The notes below the pieces were generated by a model, which saw only the letters and a program-made list of their open reading frames with translations, had not been told where the DNA came from and ran no database searches. Shown piece after piece: positions 26,501 through 38,705 of a stretch of DNA of 64,000 nucleotides (positions are counted from its first letter, which is position 1; each line of letters begins with the position of its first letter). This DNA is from Neodiprion pinetum (lineage: Eukaryota; Arthropoda; Insecta; Hymenoptera; Diprionidae), in assembly GCF_021155775.2 (NCBI RefSeq), contig NC_060232.1:4533257-4597256 (forward strand). Reading direction: 5' to 3'. Position numbers and translations under genes: made by a program.

Positions 26501-26927
26501 TGTGAAAAATATTAATATGATCGTTCATCGTAAGGCAATGAATAGTATTTTAAATCGACTAGATCTTTTTTTCTACATTCCGGGATGTAACTGTTACATT
26601 TTAGTAATTGCCCAATAATTGTTACAGGGAATATGTGAGAAGACGATCCAAGACGTTGTTGAACGTTTCTGGGATATTATTGAGGACATAAACATCAACA
26701 AAGTGATGCGGTTTTTGAAGGACAACATAGTTGGTGCTGTGATAATTTGTACAGCAATAGTTTGGATACCAGCGAGCTGTGTTGTCAGTTACGTAGACAG
26801 ACGTCGGATAAAGGAAGCAGAGAAAAAATGGCGTTGGAAGCACACGGACGAGCTTATTCACCCGGAGGATCAAAGACGAATAGTTCATACACAGGGTTCG
26901 TCAAGGCAGAGAATACAACCTACTTAA
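23535..26927 (+). CDS. ADAM17: ADAM17 / TACE membrane metalloprotease
   Basis: Zinc sheddase that releases membrane-anchored ectodomains. Fourteen exons: 23535-23595, 23685-23823, 23925-24025, 24097-24221, 24313-24463, 24521-24729, 24804-24998, 25088-25226, 25322-25476, 25552-25632, 25694-25902, 26011-26249, 26374-26489 and 26628-26927; 739 aa. Order: signal peptide (LLLTILLILHNIC), prodomain with cysteine switch PKTCGYVK (C185), furin-type site RTKR (219-222), catalytic domain with HEFGHNWGSEH (zinc ligands H410, H414, H420; E411), cysteine-rich disintegrin and membrane-proximal regions, TM near 673-695 (NIVGAVIICTAIVWIPASCV) and a cytoplasmic tail of about 40 residues, shorter than in the human protein. 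Intron 9 needs a GC donor (ATAACG|gcaagt): the GT alternative runs into a stop, whereas GC keeps DPDIT-ECSPSASQGG. The intron 5 donor is weak (gttgaa). AATAAA is at 27314. Confidence 0.96.
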
Positions 26928-27694
26928 TTGAACAACATTTCCATCTAATTTGTACTTAACCCAGAATTTAGTCGTTGAATTTCCTTCTCAGAAAATTATT
27001 CTCAGTTACTTGAATGTATATGATCTAAATTAATTATTGTTCAGTAATTGTTACTCTCATGTGAATGTAAAATCGTAGACTATTAATATTTTTTATAACT
27101 GTACCTCAATATTTTAGTTACCATTTTTACATGTGTATCTTCGAATAGATTTGTCTTAAGTATGAAATAGAATGTATTGATTTTAGATAAATATTTTTTA
27201 CTTGACAGTATTATCGACGTGTACGTATATGCCATTTAATACGTAATTTAACAAATAAGAAAGAGTCAGCAATGTATAATATATTAATTCATGTGGTTAT
27301 TTTAAAGATTTTTAATAAACGTTTCTGTAAAAGATACTATGATAGAAATTTTCATTCCGCATGGATCCATAGCGGGATAGTAAAAACATTTTATAATTTT
27401 ATCTATTTTTTTTTTACTAGTTTTCGCAACCAAAATATTCTGTAAGCATACAACAAGCCTAGAATTGCGCGCGAAACCTTGACGCGTTCATAAACCAATT
27501 ACTTCTGTATCCCCAGCGTCAATTATGAAATTCACGTGGTTTCCTACATAATCCAATGGAATAGCCAGAAATTCCTGTGATGCATTTGAAATACCTCTAC
27601 CCTCCATAATTTGAAATTAAATTCTAACGGATGGTTCGGCAAAATCTAAAGATCCTCGAGGTTATACACGACAAAGAAATCATAAATATTAGCA
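26928..27694 (+). other. ADAM17 3' UTR and spacer to the SKA3-like gene
   Basis: AT-rich sequence with no open frame of note. AATAAA at 27314-27319 probably ends the ADAM17 transcript. The promoter of the next gene, on the same strand, should lie in the last 350 bp. Confidence 0.6.
27314..27319 (+). terminator. Candidate polyadenylation signal of ADAM17
   Basis: AATAAA about 390 nt after the ADAM17 stop codon; the clearest signal before the next gene. Confidence 0.5.
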
Positions 27695-28495
27695 ATGACC
27701 GAAAACTGTTTCACCAAGTTACTAAAACACGGGCAAAAATTTGACGAAGGTGTGAAAAAACTGACCGAGACGTGGCGATATCCTCAAAGAATATTGGGAG
27801 GTTATGGCGCAGACTTGAAAGCGGCAGAAGCTTCTCTGAAGATTTTAAAAGATGATCTGTCGCAGTTTCAGGTATGTAGAATAATATTTTCTATTGATTA
27901 AAGTAATTGGGTTAAAAAGAATTTTACAAAGTAACGGTAAACTTTGAAAAGAATCCAACGTCACAGTCATCAATCCGTCGTTACAATAATTTTTTTCCCA
28001 TATACCTATACCTGATAAAAAAAATCTTTCAGAAGAACATTAACAACGATGCCGAATTGAGAAAAAGTTACATGTCTGAGATGGAAACATTTTTAGAAGA
28101 GTCGCAACATGTTTATGAAGATATCGTGCAGTCATGCAACGATATGGAAACCGTCTTATCAGAGTATGGATATGAAAATCCGCAAGACGAGAGTGTCGAG
28201 CAGTATGTTTAATTATTAACATTTTACAATAATTCAGTTCAGCATGTAATAAGATCATACAGCATTTGACTTTAATATTGCGTATTACAAAAGAGTTTCA
28301 AACTGCATTTAGAAATGTTGTGATCTCAGTAAAAAGAAATTATGCTTAGTATTTGGTTCTGATTACAGGTCAGAATCGGACTCTGTTGTGGATACCAGCC
28401 TAATTCCATCTGATGTCACTGACGATCTTTTGGAAGTTGAATTTACTCCAAATATGACTTGGCGACAGAAACCGAAAACGATGGGAATGCCGTAG
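27695..28495 (+). CDS. Short SKA3-like kinetochore protein (tentative)
   Basis: Three exons join in phase (27695-27871, 28033-28202, 28369-28495) to a 157-aa, largely helical, acidic protein. The first 115 residues resemble the N-terminal coiled-coil part of SKA3, a subunit of the complex that couples kinetochores to microtubules: a KLL...L start, YPQRIL (human YPMRIL), a KILKDDL heptad segment and EYGYENP (human KYGYSP) at matching spacing. The rest is short and acidic (SESDSVVDTSLIPSD) and ends with FTPNMTWRQKPK. Human SKA3 is over 400 aa, so this would be a strongly shortened form or a distant relative. Junctions are good (gtatgt donors; ctttcag and gattacag acceptors) and AATAAA follows at 28772. 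The identification rests on short motifs, so it stays tentative; that it is a gene is much safer. Confidence 0.6.
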
Positions 28496-28771
28496 CATCA
28501 AATTGAATGCAGTGTGAAAATACAGATGAATTGCACTAATCCTAAATTATTTCACATACATCAGCTGCACAGAAAACGATGAGACGATGTCGTAGAGAGT
28601 CATTGAATACAAATCTCACTTTCTTAAATAATTCTGCTAATGATCTGAACACGTTTGTTTCTGTTGGCAGCTGGTGACTCTAATAGGTTGTATATATTCA
28701 TAATACGAATTCAAGTTTCACGAAGACCCGAATTATATTTCTATAATGTTGTGCCTTTCTATTTTTATATA

Positions 28772-28777
28772 AATAAA
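28772..28777 (+). terminator. Polyadenylation signal of the SKA3-like gene
   Basis: AATAAA about 280 nt downstream of the stop codon, in the tail-to-tail spacer (28496-29066) shared with the aminopeptidase gene. Nothing else was seen in that spacer. Confidence 0.55.
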
Positions 28778-29058
28778 CAATTTAGATTAATTCGATTAAG
28801 CGGTTCTGATTAAAATTGTTGCTCATGCATTATTCGTTATGTTTGATAGGTTTAAGTACAATTTTTCATAGTTTGTTCCAGCCATTAAGACTTATGCTAA
28901 CGATGTTTTATTCTATAGTATAAATACGCACAGATTTTATAAACAATTCAGTCGTATATAGGCTGATATGATATTTGAGACCAGTTTCGTTTTTTATACT
29001 ATAATAAATATATAATAATGTGTATACTTAAATGAAGATTGGAAATAGAGTCGTACAT

Positions 29059-29064
29059 TTTATT
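29059..29064 (-). terminator. Polyadenylation signal directly behind the aminopeptidase stop codon
   Basis: On the minus strand AATAAA begins only two nucleotides after the TGA stop (29069-29067). If used, the 3' UTR would be just the cleavage distance long. Confidence 0.55.
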
Positions 29065-29066
29065 TC

Positions 29067-32000
29067 TCAGATTTCTTTCAAAATATCTTGGATCTGTTTC
29101 TTGTAGTTTGTAGTCCAAGCCTCGTTAATCTTTACCTGCTCAATCGCTTGTTCGAAAGCAGTGCTGGTAACGCCCAACTTTACGGAATCTTTAAAAGTCT
29201 CCAACTATAATAATGAAGAATTTATTTGCTTGGATGAAAATATTTATACCTATGAATAGTGGTATAAAAAATTTAAGCGGCATACCTCCTTCAGGTCAGT
29301 TTCGGAATTCATGTATCTTGGTAGTGCCGTCACCATTTTTGCTACTGCTGAGAAACCGGAGCCGTAGCTAAAAATAAAAATAAGCTGCTAAATGTTGATA
29401 CAGGCTCACCGAAAGACTGCCTAATTATGTCAATACTCATGATTAAGTTTTTTTACACGGCTCCGGTAACATTTCCCATGCCAAGTGTATATTCTCGCAG
29501 TAACATTTCAGCACCTTGTACTTACTACTCGTTAAGGGCAACCCAGTTTTCTCTAAGAAAACGAAAAGCGATGTCTTTGCCAATCGGATTTCCAGCGACA
29601 GAACGAAAAACCCACCAACCGTCTTGTTTCCGTACACCAGAACTTTTTGAAATTGATTTTTCCAAATAGCTAATTTTTGTCCACAGCGAAGAAAACAAAA
29701 TCATACAAAATTATAATGATTGATAAAAATTTTTTGTACCCGCAGCTCTGAGTACAAAAATGGCAAACGTTTGAAAGTGACTTATACTTCATTTTTCTCT
29801 GAATCATATATCACCTGAGGAGGATAGCATCATCAGTTATGCATCCCAGGGCTTCCAGTAACACTGTCTTTTCCGATCCGGAAGTCGTTTTGAGATATTG
29901 ATTCCACAAAAAATTCCATTCACTCTTACCCCCGTGTTTTAATCCCGTACAATATACCCAGCTTCTTAAATTAGCCGGAATTCTATAAGAACCACATCGA
30001 AGATATGTAACTATACAATCAAAATTCCTATAAAATTTCTTTAACAGATGAAATACTTGTCAGTATTAGTCAAAGAATAATTAATCTCGGTGTATTTACG
30101 GATTTTCTTTCGCCGGTGGCATTTCAATCCAATTTTTCAAAAATTGATGCGCACGTTGTCGGCATTCTTCGTGACCGACTATGCAAGCCCATTTCATTAT
30201 TTTTCCTCGCCATCGTCTCTCGCGATGTCCGTCGTTCTGCTTTTCCACCGTACCGATTGTCTCAAAGATTTTTCTCCCAAGTCTCAGCATAAATTTCTTG
30301 TTTTGTAACATCAACGAAAATTAGTGAAATAAATCTATCAGCAGAACTCACATTACAGGCTTAAAAACATGTGTGATCCAAATCTTACATTATAGTCCGC
30401 GTCGTCGTGCATCTTGTCATGTATGTATTCCAGTTGGTTCAGCGCAGCATTCCAGACCAAAAAATCTGTCTCATTTTCCAATCTACTGATAAGATCAATC
30501 GCTATTTTGTACCGCAAATTCCCCGCTCGAGAAGCCGCGAGCGAATCGTCGATCAGTTGTGATCTAATTACCGGCGGCAGTGTTTCAAAGGACTGTGCAA
30601 GCTGCTTCCAGTTTCTATCGTCGTAATTGACGCGATAGTAACCTGCGAATTGGTTTCCCCCTGGTGGTTATTAGTCAAAAAACAAGGAGGAATAGAATGG
30701 TTTCAACTTAATGCCGCGTTACCCGTTTGACCAAGGTTGAACAAAATCCACTGATCGTCAGGTACCGTGTCGTTTAATTCCAAAGTAGGATTCCAAAGCC
30801 ACGCTTTGGGCATCGTATCGTTGTATCTTGGATTCGATTGGGTGGTCCAAGTCAAGGGAATCCACCAGGATTCCGTGCTATCCTGACAGCCGGCAATTGC
30901 CCAGCAGAATCGCTCCTGCATCGGGTAAGTAAAGTATTCGTGTGTTCGAAATTGAACAATACTTTTGAGACCAGAAAAATATTATGCAAATGCTTAATTT
31001 TTTTGTCTCTTAACTCTGAGAAAACTGGGCTTACTTGAAACACGGTGACTGTTCCAGTCTTGTAATTCCTCTGTACTTGTAAAACAGGGTAACCCGTTTG
31101 CAAGGTCCAAGTGTCCATGACATTTTTGACAGTGATGTAAGTGACCGGATTTTCGCTCAAACGGGCCTCGTAAGTCAGAGCCTCCCAGAGAACATCCTGC
31201 TCGGCATTGCGATACGAGTAAGTTCTCAAGTACCTCTGTATTCCCATCCGAAATACTTCGGCTCCGAGGAAATGGTGCATCATGCGAATGATCGAGCAGC
31301 CTTTGATGTACGAAATAGAATCGAATATCTGGGTAATCTGGTCGGTGTGATTCAGCCCGACGGAAATTGGGTGAGAGCTTTCCAGCGCGTCGCCCACGAG
31401 TACATCGTGAAGATCCTGGATCAAGCTATCGGTCATTCTCCACGTTGGTTCCACCTTTAAACCAAACTTCCAAGATTAACAGCCCCGCGCGTTTCTCGGT
31501 CCGTTGCAGCAACTGAACAGTGAGACTCGATACTTGCATGATTAACTGCCATGTTGCCGAAGAATGTTGCAAACCCTTCTTTCAACCATAGATCAGACCA
31601 CCAAGCGGGAGTGACTAAATTTCCGAACCATTGATGGGCCAGCTCGTGTCCGGCAACACTCGCAACGTTTTGCCTGGCTTCGGCAACTGCCTCCTTCTCG
31701 TTTACGAGCATAGCAGATTCCCTGGTTAAGGATCGAAAGTGTTTTTTGTCATCAATTGTAGCCAATTATATCGCATAATTGAGAAATGGGTAGACGCGTA
31801 GCGGAGACGATACCGAAATGTGATGAGACCCCAATTTTCCATGGCGTTGTAACCGAAGTCCGGCAAAGCCACTATGTCCTGCTTATCAAGCGGAAATGGG
31901 ATCTTGAAGTAGCCTTCCAAGAATCGCAACATACTTGGACCAATCTTCGACATGTACTCGGTCTGATCGATCACGTCATGCCTTGACCAGAGCCGAAAAA

Positions 32001-34555
32001 CGGGCTGGGACGAATCTTTTACTTGGACGTTATCAAAGTCTGTTACAATGAAGGCCACGAGGTACGTGGACATCGGTAAACTCGGTTGATAATGGTCCCA
32101 GACAAAATGCGGCATGTTAGGCCTGTAAATAAACGAGGACAACTAGCTCGAATGATTATGAAATTTCATTGAAAAAGGTGGAATTCGCACAAGTCTCACA
32201 TATCTTGGGTCGATTTGAGCGGCATGTTTGAAATCGACGTCATGTTCTCTCGCCTGCCAAGAGATATCCTGAATCGAGCTTTGAACGAAGGCTCATCAAA
32301 GCACGGAAAGGCACGTCGAGCGTACGTTGGCGAGAACTGAGTAGTAGCTGTCCATCTGCAAGACGAGTTTCGCGTGAACAATAAACAAGGTGCGCCAAAG
32401 AAAAAAAGAGAGAAAAACTAGGTCAGCCCAACTGGAAGCGATAACATAAAGTAAAACTCGGATGTCGCGATGATTGCACAGGTTTTTTATACCATCTCCT
32501 ATTGATTTTCACTGGATAAAACCGGGGAAATACTAATACTAAAAAAATTCCATCACTTCAGGTTTTTTCTTGAACTTGTCTTTTTAGTTTCATTTAAAGT
32601 GAAACTCCCGTTTGACTCGAAATGTGTTATCCTATTATTGATTCTAAAAATCATATAATATATTTTTTTGCTGATCCGTGTTATGTACCTGGTTTCATTA
32701 GTTGCCGAATCGACATAGCTGCTTCTGTAAAATCCTTGCAGAACGTCGTTCAATATCCCGCTAAACCGAATGTACAGCTTATGACTTTCGCCCTTTCTCA
32801 ATAGCTTATTTACGCGGACGATAACAAGCTCGGAATCATTTTTCACCGTGACATTAGTGACCGCAATATCCTTTGCCAAAGATACGATTTCCACTTGATG
32901 AAACGTAATTTCCCGAGCATTGAGAACTATCTTGTTCGTAGTCTCCTTGAATTCCATTGTTATCCAAAGTTCCCCACTGCTGGTGAAATTTCCATCCTCC
33001 AAATGCGGGATTATCTTCAATCTGGGCGTCGGGATCGCGATCGAGAAAAGACACAACGTATAATACAACGAATTAAAAACCGCTGTCACCGCAAGATTCA
33101 ACCATTTCATCCCTACCTGTACTCAACTGGCGAAACGGACTTTGGCAACCTTTCCTCAACTTTGTCACCCTGATTATTTGGGGTTGATTCCGCGCTCGCG
33201 TCCGGATTTCCGGAAGATGTTGTCAGCATGTAGGCGATCAGGCCGATCGCCACACACGTAGCAACAATCGCAGTCATTCCTTTCGCGTTCAAACCGCAGC
33301 CCTTCGACGTCTGATCCTCCTCGACGCCTTCGTGGCGATCGTAAGCGAGGAACGTCACCTCGGCGATGCCTAAAAATAAGACGAACAAAAAAACTCACCT
33401 TTCTAGTTTCGACCGTTCCGCAACCGGTTATCGGTCAATGCATTTTCGTGCATTCATCTTCACGTCATCAATACTTGTTATAACTGTACCGTTACCGAAC
33501 GGAGAAAAATCCCCCTGTTTGTATTACCGTACCGTACAGGTAAACATTTTATGTTACTATAGACACCGGTAGCTAGTGCATTGATTATTCCTTCAACTTG
33601 ATTAAGCGTACCGCACAGTTTAGTTAGTTATTCCAACGAAGCGGCTGGCTCAACGAACCACATTGTGACAGTAATTTCAACTACATGCTCCAGCAAATTT
33701 ATCGTTGTTACGTCGCAACATTTACAGCATTGACTAGTAAATAAGCGGCCTGTTTTTGTAATTATGACGCCCGGGATTGCCTTTGAGAAGCAGAATTTGA
33801 GTTTCGAGCTTTATCAGACAAACAAAGTAGGAATTACCGCACAGGTATTTTTTTCATACACGCACCAGTGACTTTGGTAGAAGTTACATTCATTACGGTA
33901 TTCCGAACCAGGGATTTTATTCTCCGTGCAAGATTTGAATGAAAACTATGATGACGATATACTTGTTCAAGCTAGCAGCTCATAATGACCAATCGAATTT
34001 CAGTCATTGTGAGTCGCAGCGAATACGCTGACCCTGAGATTAATTACTGGTATGTCTGAGAAACTCCATACCCTAATCCGACGTTATTGTTACGGTTGAA
34101 CAACCGCTTTATTATACTTAGACCGATAATGGTTTGGTACTAATGATCGGAAAATTGTATACATATATCTATATCAAACAGCTGTTTAGATATGACTTGC
34201 GAAGAAACGAAGAACCTGTTACAAATCGATTGACTCTTCGACTGAATTCCGTCAATCCTTGGAACAATTTACTTGATTAATGTATATAGATGAAGCGAAA
34301 ATTTCTAGAAATCAAACCTCGATCTCGATAAAAAAAAAAAAAAGAAAGTGAAAGAAAGAAACAAACCGTCGTACCTAATTCACTTGCATATTGAGTTGGA
34401 GATCGAACAATTTGTCATTAAAATGAAACAATGCAAGGGAAAGAAAACCGAAATACGACGTTGCAAGAAACGAAGCTTGTACAGATCGTCTTTAACCGAA
34501 TGAAAACGGGCACATGTTCCAACGTACCTGGGGTTCGCCTGGGGCGAGGTTCCAT
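29067..34555 (-). CDS. Membrane-bound M1 aminopeptidase N
   Basis: Zinc exopeptidase that removes N-terminal residues, anchored as a type II membrane protein. Fourteen exons on the minus strand: 34555-34528, 33369-33117, 33021-32689, 32355-32200, 32122-31814, 31721-31538, 31454-31035, 30915-30723, 30660-30389, 30296-30100, 29982-29815, 29669-29526, 29367-29286 and 29204-29067; 958 aa. A short basic cytoplasmic N-terminus (MEPRPRRTPG) precedes a TM near residues 41-59. Zinc site HELAH (385-389) with the third ligand E408 in WLKEG, the catalytic-Tyr motif ISYIKG, and WTATTQFSPTYARRAFPCFDEP are present. The substrate-binding GAMEN motif reads NAMEN (349-353). Intron 6 needs a GC donor (AATCAT|gcaagt) to give MAVNH-VEPTW. 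An 1158-bp first intron separates the 9-codon start exon. I give no symbol because M1 aminopeptidases form large paralogous sets in insects. Confidence 0.92.
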
Positions 34556-36413
34556 TTTTTCTAAACACTTTTTAATTAGTAAATATTAGAGCAAATCGAT
34601 CCTCATCGCGGACTAAGAGCAACTGACTTTGTCGAGCAGACATAGGTGGTGGACCAATCTGGTCTGGCAGCATTCCGAAAAGCGATAACCAAAAATATCC
34701 ACCCTCTTGTAGGTTTAAAGCTATATACATATTTCTTGAGTGGTCTTTGCAGTTTGATATTCAATATACGTTGTAAAGCGTGACGTGTTTAAAAGCTTTC
34801 GAGCTTGTAAGAGTGTGTAAACGAAAAAGCAGACCCATATATCCGCACCGCTTCAATGAAGTCGTTATTGTTCTTATACACTCGGATCCACGGATATACA
34901 TATCTACATTTTACTGATCATTCTGGCTCGGACGGTTTCGTTATAGGCAATACTTCAACCGCTGTTAACCTCATTCCCCTTATACTTATCCCGTTAAATA
35001 TTGGATATCGATATTTGTCAATTAATCGATTAAACGACACGTGGTGTCTTAGATTCGTATAATTCGGGTCAAATGAATCTGGAAGGCAAGTGATAACAAA
35101 ATTTTCACGCAACATCTAGAAGCGAAAAAGTATCGATAAGAACATCTGCATCCTGCGGTTACAAGCAGAATTTCCTCTCCGCGTAATTAACGGTTCAATA
35201 ATGTTACGCACGTGTTAAACGTACCGCAATCAGTTTCTGCGATTTCACGTCTGCGAAATTTTATTACGTCGTATCGATAATGACGTCACGGACGAATTAC
35301 GATATCGCATTTTACACAGTCGATATGCATTGGAAATCCAAAAATGTAAACGTGGCGATTACAACGTCTACAGAAATTAATTACGATAAGGAAAACCGTT
35401 ATATCAATTGACTTTGGTGGTTTTGTCTATTTTTACCGCAATACAACATCATCCCCGCCTATCCGCAACCTCAAAACGAATCATCTATAACAAAATTTAT
35501 ATATTTTGGTCCCGGGAGAAGTAAAGATTTTCCATTCAGTTGGCCCCCGCCTCGATACATTAATATTATAGCGGGCAATACTTGAACTTATGCGATCTCA
35601 ATTAGGTCTTGGAACTTCCGTTCCCTGAAAGCAAAATGCTACTGTTTAACAGCCACGAGGGTATAGTCGTTAAAATACTATGAAGCTGAAGCTAGCAGCT
35701 AAAGTTAGCGAACAAATCTTTCAAACGTTTTGGAAATAGAAAAAGGCATTTCAGTTGGAGATATTTAAAAAAATTTTCATTCTCGGACTTGACTAACTTA
35801 TTCGGCTGCCAACTCTGGCTGCCTAGCTTCAGCCTCGTAAAATATTGCAGTAACCGATCGCTCTTCAAGTACCAGCCGAGTCAGCAGCTGGATTATACAT
35901 GTTCAATTAATCGTGTCTTCATCCTGAGTCGCCGTACGAGCATAATAGTCGAATCCGTATTATTCCCACAACAAAGTTGGGGTTGTCGGAGACTGCAGGT
36001 CTGATATAAACCGTGTGCCCCTGTTCGAAGGCGTCGCCTGCCTAATACTGGATGCCTGGCTTTCTCATCACACCGAGAAATTCTCACGCATCCAGGGTCC
36101 TTCTCACTTAAAAAGTCACCAACTTCTCGACCACATTACACTCCGTCATAACCACCGCACGGGGACATTACGCATTCATTAACACCCACGCTTGGATTTC
36201 TTTACGCGAGCTTTTTTTTTTTTTAGCCATCGTAGTGCAGGTACACGGATGAAAACCTTTAACGCCTAACTTCTGCTTCTATAAACCTAATTCAAACTTG
36301 AGATGAACGGTGGTATTTCGATCATTCGTGCGGTAGGATTCTGTACGACAACGTGTCTTGAATCGCCTGCGGATCGCTTATTAATTTCTGCCTCATTTTC
36401 ATTGCGGGTTTTA

Positions 36414-37089
36414 GGGGGGGGGGGGGGATTAAAGCTTGGACGGTCTAAAATCATATCTATTTTTAGGAGTTGCTTATTTATTTATTTTTTTTTTTTTTTT
36501 AAGAAAATGTAAATACTTGGAGCAATTTGAGTTTAAGGGCTTTATTATTTATAGTTTCAAGAACACTGTAGAATTTTCTCATTGAAACTAGTAAGAAAAT
36601 GGCGGTATGGCGCACACAAGTAGCGAATGACCTCGTTTCCTATCCGGTGGCGCAGATTCCTCGGTCAATTTTTACCCGATCCGCTTGAAATTTCGACACG
36701 ATTCGTAAAACTTGTTTGTCGATTCAAGCTCGTGGTTACATTTTCGAATTGCAGTTCAAAAATTTTTGGCTACGTGCTCAAACCCGAGAAGGTAATCTTA
36801 ATTAAAAAAAAACTCTATTCGTGTGTTACAAGTTGGACAGTGAGTGATGTCGGGAGATCCGCCACCGCAAAAGCTCCCGAGTTCGGAGTCCTTCGCTGCT
36901 TATACGCGTCATGCCGCCATTTTGTCCTTAATTTTAACGAAGGCAATTCCAAAATATTCTCAAAACTATACAAATACAGCCCTCAAACTCAAACTGGTCC
37001 AAGTGTTTTCGTTTTCTTTCACAAAAAAAAAATAAAATAAAACTCTTAAAAATAGGTATGATTTTAGACCGTTCAAGCTGTACCCCCCC
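36414..37089. repeat. Large imperfect inverted repeat (foldback)
   Basis: Left arm about 36414-36655, right arm about 36850-37089, loop roughly 190 bp. The outer ends are G14 on the left and a run of C on the right. Inside them both arms share, in opposite orientation, a segment containing ACGGTCTAAAATCATA, a poly-T/poly-A stretch, CTTGGA followed by TTTGAGTTTRAGGGCT, and ATGGCGG followed by YATGRCGC. Arms differ by scattered substitutions and small indels, so it is an old duplication or mobile element remnant. No transposase frame was seen. Confidence 0.8.
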
Positions 37090-37335
37090 TCCTAAATAAT
37101 CGAAGGAAAAGGAACATCCGTATAAAACGCATCGCCTCCAAAAGCCGCTTCCGGTCTCTCGCCTCAAGTTCAAAACTTACGACCGACGTTCGAACCGACA
37201 ATCGGTGCAATTTTTCCCAAAGTATTTTACGGGTTCGCCTTTTTTTCGTTCGTCAGACAGCTTGGCACCAAAAAGGTTTCAAATTTCTCGATGCTTTGAC
37301 GACACAATCGCCAGTGCGGCGCGTTTCCTGTCGGT

Positions 37336-37359
37336 ACACACACACACACACACACACAC
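37336..37359. repeat. (AC)12 microsatellite
   Basis: Uninterrupted AC dinucleotide run of 24 nt. Confidence 0.95.
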
Positions 37360-38705
37360 GCGACAGAAGGAGAAATACGTTAGTTCGCACGCGTGCTATG
37401 TGACTCGAAGGTTTTGGGTTGGTTTCCTCAAGCCAAACAGGGCGAATGATTAATAGGGGTGCGCGTCGAAAGGGCAAGCCGAATAGTAACCGAGGCCTGT
37501 TTTCTTAGGTGGGCCCTTCTCTCGCCTTGGATTAACTTATGTTCTGGTTGACGTAGTAATGGCTACCGTTCAATGAAATCTAACGAGATCAGTTCCTACG
37601 CGTTACGTTGCACGCGGCAGCTACCCGGGCAATGAATGAAGTTGCATCGGGTACGTACCTGCAATGAGGCCTCAATTACACTGAGAAAAGTTTCATTTGT
37701 TACGGTAACTAGAAAAATTCAGTAAAACAGGTGTCGTTGAAAAAAACTGTTCGAATATTGTTGGAATTACGAAAAACGAGGTACGCCTAACCATTTTGCG
37801 CCAGCAGCTGGAAAACTAATTTTCATTTTCTACCTAGAACTATATTTTTCGATTACGGTAAAAAATGAAAATAGTTAAGGACTGAGCGGTAACCGGAACT
37901 GAAAATTTCTCTTTCTTTTTGCCTTCCTTGCATACTATTTTTCACGGTTAGTATGAATAATCAGCCAACTATTTCATGAGAAAATGAAAATTCTCTTTTA
38001 TCATTATCGCAGACCCAGCTTCGTTTAGATATTGATTTTGCATTTATAGGTACACGTATACTGATCAACCTTATTTGCTGCGGTGTAAAGATACAAGTTA
38101 AACACGACGGCGGAGGTCTTCGTGCGGATTCCGGCTCAGCGGGATCTCCGGCCCTTAATGGACCGTGACAGACTTACACGGTCGGAAGTCCTTCTCGTTT
38201 TACAGAAAACATTCGGAGTTTTGTCTAGAGATCTGAAAACTCGCCTAGGTAATGGAAATTTCGTTTGTATTTGAATTAAATTGCCGAAATTAAGTATAAG
38301 GGAAAGATAATCCCTTGAGAGCGTGTAAAATTTAATTGTGTGTTTTTTAAAAGTTAAAAGTTTTTTCCCCATGTAATTTCTGGATGAGTTTGAAGTTCGT
38401 GACCGTGTAAATATTTTCAAAGAAATGTTACACATTTCCCAAAAAAAATACATTCAACGGAAGAACTGACGTTCGAAACCTAAGTCACTTCTGTTCTGAA
38501 ATCATTTAAAATTTTTTACATAATTTGGCATAAACTGCTACAAAAACAAACAGGCTAATACGCCAACAAATATGCTAACAGGCAGATGACTTTCGAAGTT
38601 TGTTGTCAATTGTGATTATTAAGAGAACAGTCAGCTTAGTAAATGCAACTCGGTATTCAGTTCCTTATCGAAAACCGGACACGAGACATCACAAGTGTTG
38701 GGGAA

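Noticed and set aside
36627..37040. 137-codon plus-strand open frame
   Set aside because: It runs through the loop and right arm of the inverted repeat and a poly-A stretch; no domain.
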